Source: Rhizobium sp. (GTDB lineage: Bacteria; Pseudomonadota; Alphaproteobacteria; Rhizobiales; Rhizobiaceae). Taken from it: DNA of 20,702 bases. Below are positions 17,208 to 20,702 of this stretch, piece after piece. The notes beneath the pieces were generated by a model. It did not search any database, was not told the DNA's origin, and saw only the letters and a program-made list of their open reading frames with translations. The position numbers were made by a program, and so were the translations under genes. Each line of letters begins with the position of its first letter. Positions within the stretch are counted from its first letter, which is position 1. The stretch lies in NCBI GenBank assembly GCA_003501385.1, contig DNPN01000182.1, positions 6,943 through 27,644 of the forward strand. Reading direction: 5' to 3'.

Positions 17208-19086
17208 GGAATGCCTCCGCACCTTCGGTGATTTCAAGATAGTCTGGTGTCTCCGGCAGGCTCTTGAGCGAATGGCGGAAACCGTCCTCTCCCTCTGCCG
17301 CGAAACCCAGTTTTGGATAGAATTCGGCAAACTGCCCGTTCTTTGCTGTTTTCACGAACCGCCCGGTCACAGACGGCAGTGCTTTCGTCTGCGCGGCTCT
17401 CAAGAGCAAGGTGATGAGCAATGTCTCGACCCCGCGTGAAAACACCCGACAGCTCATGATGACGTTTTCAATGACGGCGCTGCCATCGTCAGCCCTCGAA
17501 ATCGCCAGCGCAGCGATCAACCCGCTGTCGCCGAACCGATCCGACAGCCTTGCTCCGAACACGCAGAGATTCGGCGCAATAATCTCGTCAGCGGTAAAGC
17601 GCCGCCCTGTGAGGTTGAATTGGTTGGTTTTGGCAAATAGTTGGACGATCCGTCCCTTGTTCAGCTCGTTCAGCGGTTCAATGGACAATCGCGACTGTAA
17701 CCCGGCGAGATAGGTGTCCATCGACAGGCTCTCGGATTGCAGCACCGTGCGGGCCGCCTCTGCCCGATACATGGCCACACGCTGCCGATCTTCTTCGGTA
17801 AGCTCAAGCAGATTGAAATAATTGCCTGCCGCAAGAGTGGCCGCATAGCCTGCCGGATCGTCAGGGACATTGACAACGGCCACCTCAGGCAAGAAGGAGT
17901 GAACGGCGTCGCGCTCAACCGGGTGATCATCGACAAAAACCATGGCATCAAGCCCGATGTTGATGGTCTTGGCCTGAGCGCGGATATTTTCGGCCTTCGG
18001 CTGCCAATTGGCGGTAATCACGGTAAAATTGTCCGGTCGCAACACCATTTCGGGATGGTTTGCAAGCGCATCGCGGGCGTTAGCGTCGTCGTTTTTCGAG
18101 CAAACGGTCAGCAACACGCCCTGCCGCATGTAGTCCCGAGCAAGTGCTTGCAGCTCAAGATGCGCCGATCCCGGATAGGATCCGCCGATTTCCAGCCCCG
18201 CTGTGCCAACGTCTCCAACCACGCCGCCCCACAGAGTGTTATCGAGGTCAAGAACAAGGCACTTTTTGGCCAGGCCCAGATTGGCTTTCACAACGGTCGC
18301 CAGCTCTTCTGCCACACATTTCAAAAAGTCTGGAGCATAGGCCTGACCCGCCACATGATGCATGCGGTGATTGGCGAAGGGGCTTGCGCCCGCAACCGCT
18401 ACAGTCTCTGCAAGCGCCAGCACCAGTGGCCCACCTTCTTGCGCCGCAAGTGCCAGGATTGCGGCATTCATGGCACTCCAGGCCGATGCCAGCCGCGCCC
18501 GGCTGCGGTAGTCAATCAACCTGGCAAGACGCAATGGCGACAACGGAATTGTGGTCAAAACCACCCGGCCACCTGTCAAAGACCGGCAGGAAGACGCCCA
18601 CTCGCGCAATTCTGCCGCAAAGCGTCCCAGCCGCGCCTCGACTTCGCCCATATCCAGCGCATCGCCAATATCGGCGAACACCGCCTCATCGTCGAGAAGA
18701 CACAGCGTGACTTGCGGCTTGTGCTCGCTCAAAAGCGAGCCGCCGGACAAGACTTCGAACCGCCACTGGTTGAAGCCCGCAAGGCGCGTTTGCGCCACCA
18801 CACCATCCCGCAGCAAGATAGCTGCCAAAAGGTTGGGCAAAATATCGAGCGTAGAGCTGCCCAGAACGGTTACTCTTTGGCTACGAAGGCCTGCAACGCC
18901 TGTCAGGGCAGTCTGTTCCTGCTCCCCCGACAACAACGCACCAGCCGCATCGAGGTCCAGCGGATCGGAAAAGCCAGCGAGGATTGCACGCACCCTGCCA
19001 ATAGAACCCGCCAAATCCTGCCGCTTCAAAGCGCGTAACTCGGCCATTGGGCTGCGGTATATGGGTTTTTCAACTGTGTTTGTCAT
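17197..19086 (-). CDS. FkbH-like HAD-superfamily glyceryl-ACP synthase (AbyA2/Agg1-like)
   Basis: A 629-residue protein of the long FkbH-like class. The first ~260 residues form an extra N-terminal domain with a GSST turn. The HAD core has the nucleophile motif DLDNT (D280, D282, T284) followed by LWGG, then a CSKND segment and VFVDDHPVERD. The C-terminal third is acetyltransferase-like and has family hallmarks KTNQFNLTGRR (K486 onward), DRFGDSGLI and MSCRVFSRGVE. Family members take D-1,3-bisphosphoglycerate, dephosphorylate it and load the glyceryl unit on an ACP; here the ACP gene follows directly. In methoxymalonyl pathways FkbH is joined by dehydrogenases and an O-methyltransferase; none is present here, which favours tetronate formation. 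I preferred ATG 19086 (GAGG 6 nt upstream, ATGA overlap with the KAS III stop) over ATG 19119, which has no good SD. Confidence 0.93.
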   Translation of the reverse strand: MTNTVEKPIYRSPMAELRALKRQDLAGSIGRVRAILAGFSDPLDLDAAGALLSGEQEQTALTGVAGLRSQRVTVLGSSTLDILPNLLAAILLRDGVVAQTRLAGFNQWRFEVLSGGSLLSEHKPQVTLCLLDDEAVFADIGDALDMGEVEARLGRFAAELREWASSCRSLTGGRVVLTTIPLSPLRLARLIDYRSRARLASAWSAMNAAILALAAQEGGPLVLALAETVAVAGASPFANHRMHHVAGQAYAPDFLKCVAEELATVVKANLGLAKKCLVLDLDNTLWGGVVGDVGTAGLEIGGSYPGSAHLELQALARDYMRQGVLLTVCSKNDDANARDALANHPEMVLRPDNFTVITANWQPKAENIRAQAKTINIGLDAMVFVDDHPVERDAVHSFLPEVAVVNVPDDPAGYAATLAAGNYFNLLELTEEDRQRVAMYRAEAARTVLQSESLSMDTYLAGLQSRLSIEPLNELNKGRIVQLFAKTNQFNLTGRRFTADEIIAPNLCVFGARLSDRFGDSGLIAALAISRADDGSAVIENVIMSCRVFSRGVETLLITLLLRAAQTKALPSVTGRFVKTAKNGQFAEFYPKLGFAAEGEDGFRHSLKSLPETPDYLEITEGAEAFHGI

Positions 19087-20099
19087 GCGTGCCTCAATGC
19101 CATTCCGGCCATGATCCATTTCGATGACTCGACTGTCGCGACCAGCACCCGGCCATTTTGGCCGGAACCCGCCTCAATCTTTTCCATCAGTCGCCGGAGT
19201 TGAATGAAGGGTAAGGCGTTGCCATTATTGCCGGTTTCAGCCACACAATTGACCGCTTGATCGGCACGAACACCGAGGCTTTCCCGGATCTTTTCTGTCA
19301 TCACACCGTTCAACTGAGGCGTCAGGACATGTTCGACCTCTGCCAGGTCCCAGGACTTTGCTTTTACAAGCTCATCAAGGATTTGACGGGCGATGTCCGG
19401 CACGTAGCGCTCGATCGCCTTGTAATCTTCCTCACCCATGGCTTCACCGCCGACGGCTCCCTCGGCACCAAACCATTTGACGATTTGGGCAGGCTTGCGA
19501 CCTAGACCAATGCCCCGCAGGAACAGATGCTCGACGACAAGGCCGGGGCCTTCCTTTTCGGCTGAAACCACAGCTGCACCGCCACCATCGCCGAACAGGG
19601 CAAAATTCACCATTTCGGCCGGCTTCATCTGGCGGGAATCCTTGGCGGAGGGCCACATTTTCAGGCAGGTATCGGCACCAATCACCAGCCCCTGGCGGTA
19701 TCCGTTTGCCAACAGGGCCTGGGCCGTGAACAGGCCCTGAAGGGCTCCGGCACAGCCGGAGGTCAACTGCAACGTTGGGATGTTGTTGATTCCCAGCCGA
19801 TCAGCAACAAGGTTGACTGTCGCAGGCATGAGGTGGTCAGGAGATGCCGTCGTTAGAATCAGAAATTCGATATCCTCAGGTCCAATCCCCGCATCAGCCA
19901 TAGCCTTCCGCCCGGCCTCTACGGCCAGATCACCCGTGCTCTTCGGCACATCCGAGGGCGTATCCATGCGGCAGAAGTAGCGGCTCCTATTGCCAGTCAT
20001 ACTGTCAAGCCACTGTTCGTGCAGGCCAAACTGATCCGCAAGGTCGCGATTGGTTACCGGCTCTCCGGGCAAAACTTCGCTTAAGGCAACGATCCTCAA
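19083..20099 (-). CDS. KAS III-like (FabH-type) tetronate-forming enzyme, catalytic His replaced by Pro
   Basis: A 338-residue thiolase-fold protein of the FabH/KAS III family. The nucleophile is C116 in TSGCAGA. GDGGGAA and the C-terminal ETGNNGNALPF, with Asn 291 at the FabH Asn position, are present. The segment that in FabH reads PHQAN reads TPQLN here (P261, N264), so the catalytic His is not there. In tetronate pathways the KAS III-like enzyme (AbyA1, Agg3, RkD) joins glyceryl-ACP to a beta-ketoacyl thioester, forming C-C and C-O bonds. The C-terminal part also fits an acyltransferase use of the fold, as in CerJ-like enzymes. The start codon is TTG (20099) with a perfect AAGGAGG 5 nt upstream. 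It is the first gene of the operon; its stop overlaps the FkbH-like start (ATGA). Confidence 0.9.
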   Translation of the reverse strand: MRIVALSEVLPGEPVTNRDLADQFGLHEQWLDSMTGNRSRYFCRMDTPSDVPKSTGDLAVEAGRKAMADAGIGPEDIEFLILTTASPDHLMPATVNLVADRLGINNIPTLQLTSGCAGALQGLFTAQALLANGYRQGLVIGADTCLKMWPSAKDSRQMKPAEMVNFALFGDGGGAAVVSAEKEGPGLVVEHLFLRGIGLGRKPAQIVKWFGAEGAVGGEAMGEEDYKAIERYVPDIARQILDELVKAKSWDLAEVEHVLTPQLNGVMTEKIRESLGVRADQAVNCVAETGNNGNALPFIQLRRLMEKIEAGSGQNGRVLVATVESSKWIMAGMALRHA

Positions 20100-20104
20100 C
20101 AGGA

Positions 20105-20111
20105 CCTCCTT
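20105..20111 (-). promoter_or_regulatory. Strong ribosome binding site deciding a TTG start
   Basis: On the minus strand this reads AAGGAGG, a full match to the anti-Shine-Dalgarno core, 5 nt before TTG 20099. It supports the TTG as start of the KAS III-like gene; a strong SD paired with a weak start codon may tune the first enzyme. Confidence 0.8.
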
Positions 20112-20223
20112 TGTCTCGATATAAGTTCTATGTCGATTGTGTGCTGGCGTCGGCAGACCGATTTATCCGGTTCAATCCTCGCTCAATCGTTGAAAATGAT
20201 CTTCCGTGAACCATCAGAAAATA

Positions 20224-20230
20224 CAACCTC
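20224..20230 (+). repeat. Extra CAACCTC half-site, 5' copy
   Basis: CAACCTC repeats the arm of the nearby dyad and forms a perfect 7-bp inverted match with GAGGTTG at 20266-20272. It lies just downstream of the candidate -10, where a second bound regulator could act. A further GAGGTTG lies at 20625-20631. Confidence 0.4.
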
Positions 20231-20243
20231 GGGAAAACACCGT

Positions 20244-20274
20244 GTTATAAGCGCAACCTAATATTGAGGTTGAA
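20244..20274 (-). promoter_or_regulatory. Candidate operon promoter with long spacer
   Basis: On the minus strand TTCAAC (20274-20269) and TATAAC (20249-20244) stand 19 bases apart. The -10 matches 5 of 6 consensus bases; the -35 is weaker. A 19-bp spacer is longer than the usual 17 and is typical of promoters that need DNA distortion by an activator of the MerR type, though the dyad here overlaps the -35 rather than sitting in the middle of the spacer. Transcription would begin roughly 140 bases before the KAS III-like start. No other candidate in the region looked better, but it is only a pattern match. Confidence 0.35.
20254..20272. promoter_or_regulatory. Operator-like 19-bp dyad overlapping the -35
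   Basis: CAACCTAATATTGAGGTTG has perfect 6-bp arms (CAACCT/AGGTTG) around a 7-base AT-rich centre, and one more paired position inside. Its position over the candidate -35 suits a dimeric regulator. The regulator gene is not in the window. Confidence 0.45.
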
Positions 20275-20299
20275 CTCCCGAATACAATCAAAAGAAGAA

Positions 20300-20311
20300 G
20301 CGTGCGCACGC
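20300..20311. repeat. 12-bp perfect palindrome
   Basis: GCGTGCGCACGC reads the same on both strands. It lies about 25 bases upstream of the candidate -35 of the operon. It may be a protein site or chance in a mixed-composition region. Confidence 0.35.
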
Positions 20312-20502
20312 ATGGAGCCTCTTGAGTTTCACAGGTTCTGATTGAATCCGGGAAAATAAATATCTATTTGTTTTCGTTTGTGTTTTTGGAAAATCTGACT
20401 CCCTCGCTCCAGAGAAACGGTAAAACCAGAAACAGTTTCAGGAGAGAGATACGCAGCAAATTCGAAATTTTGCATTGTCTGCGGCGCATTTTATGAGCGC
20501 AT

Positions 20503-20523
20503 GCGGCGACAAACGATCGCCGC
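20503..20523. repeat. GC-rich inverted repeat, 7-bp arms
   Basis: GCGGCGA and TCGCCGC are perfect complements around a 7-base loop. No T-run follows on either strand, so it is not a typical terminator. It lies 9 bases from the next hairpin. Confidence 0.4.
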
Positions 20524-20532
20524 TCTTCAAAT

Positions 20533-20568
20533 GCCGTGAGGAAACACTTTCACGGCTTTGTGATTTTT
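20533..20568 (+). terminator. Terminator-like hairpin facing right
   Basis: GCCGTGA (20533-20539) pairs with TCACGGC (20550-20556), with two possible G-T pairs extending the stem. On the plus strand a T-rich tract follows, TTTGTGATTTTT. On the minus strand no such tract follows. There is no plus-strand gene to its left in the window, so what it would terminate is unclear. Confidence 0.35.
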
Positions 20569-20622
20569 CATATAACCACGCTCATTGGCTGGAGGACAAC
20601 CCGCGACTTATAAATCCCATAC

Positions 20623-20702
20623 ATGAGGTTGCTGCTCCCCTCGGCAGATGAGAACATCCGCTTTGGTTTGTCGAAGACTTTAGAGTTTGTCAGGGAAAAG
20701 TG
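20623..20702 (+). CDS. Possible start of a divergent gene, cut by right edge
   Basis: ATG 20623 opens a frame of 26 codons to the window edge, beginning MRLLLPSADENIRFG. A stop lies 12 bases upstream in frame. No ribosome binding site is at a proper distance, though a TATAAA-like stretch lies upstream. The minus strand is open across the same bases too, so this may be chance. Product unknown. Confidence 0.15.
   Translation, partial: MRLLLPSADENIRFGLSKTLEFVREK

Larger units (their letters stand above)
20100..20702. other. AT-richer non-coding region upstream of the operon
   Basis: About 600 bases without a confident gene; base composition is clearly richer in A and T than the PKS genes. It holds a candidate promoter and operator near 20244-20274, a 12-bp palindrome at 20300-20311, and two hairpins at 20503-20523 and 20533-20556. 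Short open frames exist at the right edge on both strands (from 20623 on +; 20702 to 20568 on -), too short to judge. I see no tRNA, insertion sequence or CRISPR repeat. Confidence 0.6.

Noticed and set aside
16971..17330. ACP gene with the upstream start at 17330 (119 residues)
   Set aside because: The extra 41 residues overlap the FkbH-like gene and carry no domain; ATG 17207 has GGAGG and starts the ACP fold.
17737..19038. 433-codon open frame on the plus strand
   Set aside because: Antisense to the FkbH-like gene, whose motifs are unmistakable; no recognisable fold on the plus strand.
17197..19119. FkbH-like gene with the upstream start at 19119
   Set aside because: No good ribosome binding site; ATG 19086 has GAGG and the ATGA overlap seen elsewhere in the operon.
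20254..20272. LuxR-type lux box
   Set aside because: The dyad has a 7-base centre between CT and AG, not the 12 bases of a lux box.

Overview
The window is one arm of a modular type I polyketide synthase (PKS) cluster, with all confident genes on the minus strand, so it is read from right to left. The genes are tightly packed, with four overlaps of 1 to 17 bases among the first five junctions plus one 4-base overlap at the top. GC content is moderately high and start sites mostly have GGAGG/GAGG ribosome binding sites. Third-position GC looks well below what Streptomyces shows. I infer a proteobacterium, perhaps an alphaproteobacterium, but the window contains no housekeeping marker to prove it.

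Layout, in the direction of transcription. Bases 20702-20100 form an AT-richer stretch without a confident gene. It holds a candidate promoter with a 19-bp operator-like dyad, several repeats of the dyad half-site, and two hairpins. Then comes a six-gene block: a KAS III-like enzyme (20099-19083), an FkbH/HAD-family glyceryl transferase-phosphatase (19086-17197), a free-standing acyl carrier protein (17207-16971), a stand-alone 2-oxoacid-dehydrogenase-type acyltransferase (16971-16201), a flavin monooxygenase-like oxidoreductase (16204-14975) and an alpha/beta hydrolase (14991-13903). Two large PKS genes follow: a single fully reducing module KS-AT-DH-ER-KR-ACP of 2072 residues (13894-7676), and a larger PKS (7589 to the left edge, 2529 residues visible, still open) with the order docking helix, KS, (no AT), KR, ACP, KS, AT, DH, start of a KR region.

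KAS III, FkbH, ACP, acyltransferase and hydrolase, in this order, match the tetronate-forming cassette known from abyssomicin (abyA1-A5) and agglomerin (agg genes). There the FkbH-like protein loads a glyceryl unit from 1,3-bisphosphoglycerate onto the small ACP. The KAS III-like enzyme joins it to the PKS-bound beta-ketoacyl chain to close a tetronate ring. The acyltransferase acetylates the ring hydroxymethyl group, and the hydrolase eliminates acetate to give an exocyclic methylene. I therefore infer a tetronate polyketide with an exocyclic alkene, with a flavoenzyme inserted into the cassette for a further oxidative or cyclising step.

Most notable: the KAS III-like enzyme appears to have Pro in place of the catalytic His; the first module of the larger PKS has no acyltransferase although its neighbours do; the first PKS has an altered DH motif and KS active-site context; and a flavoenzyme gene is translationally coupled between the acetylation and elimination genes.
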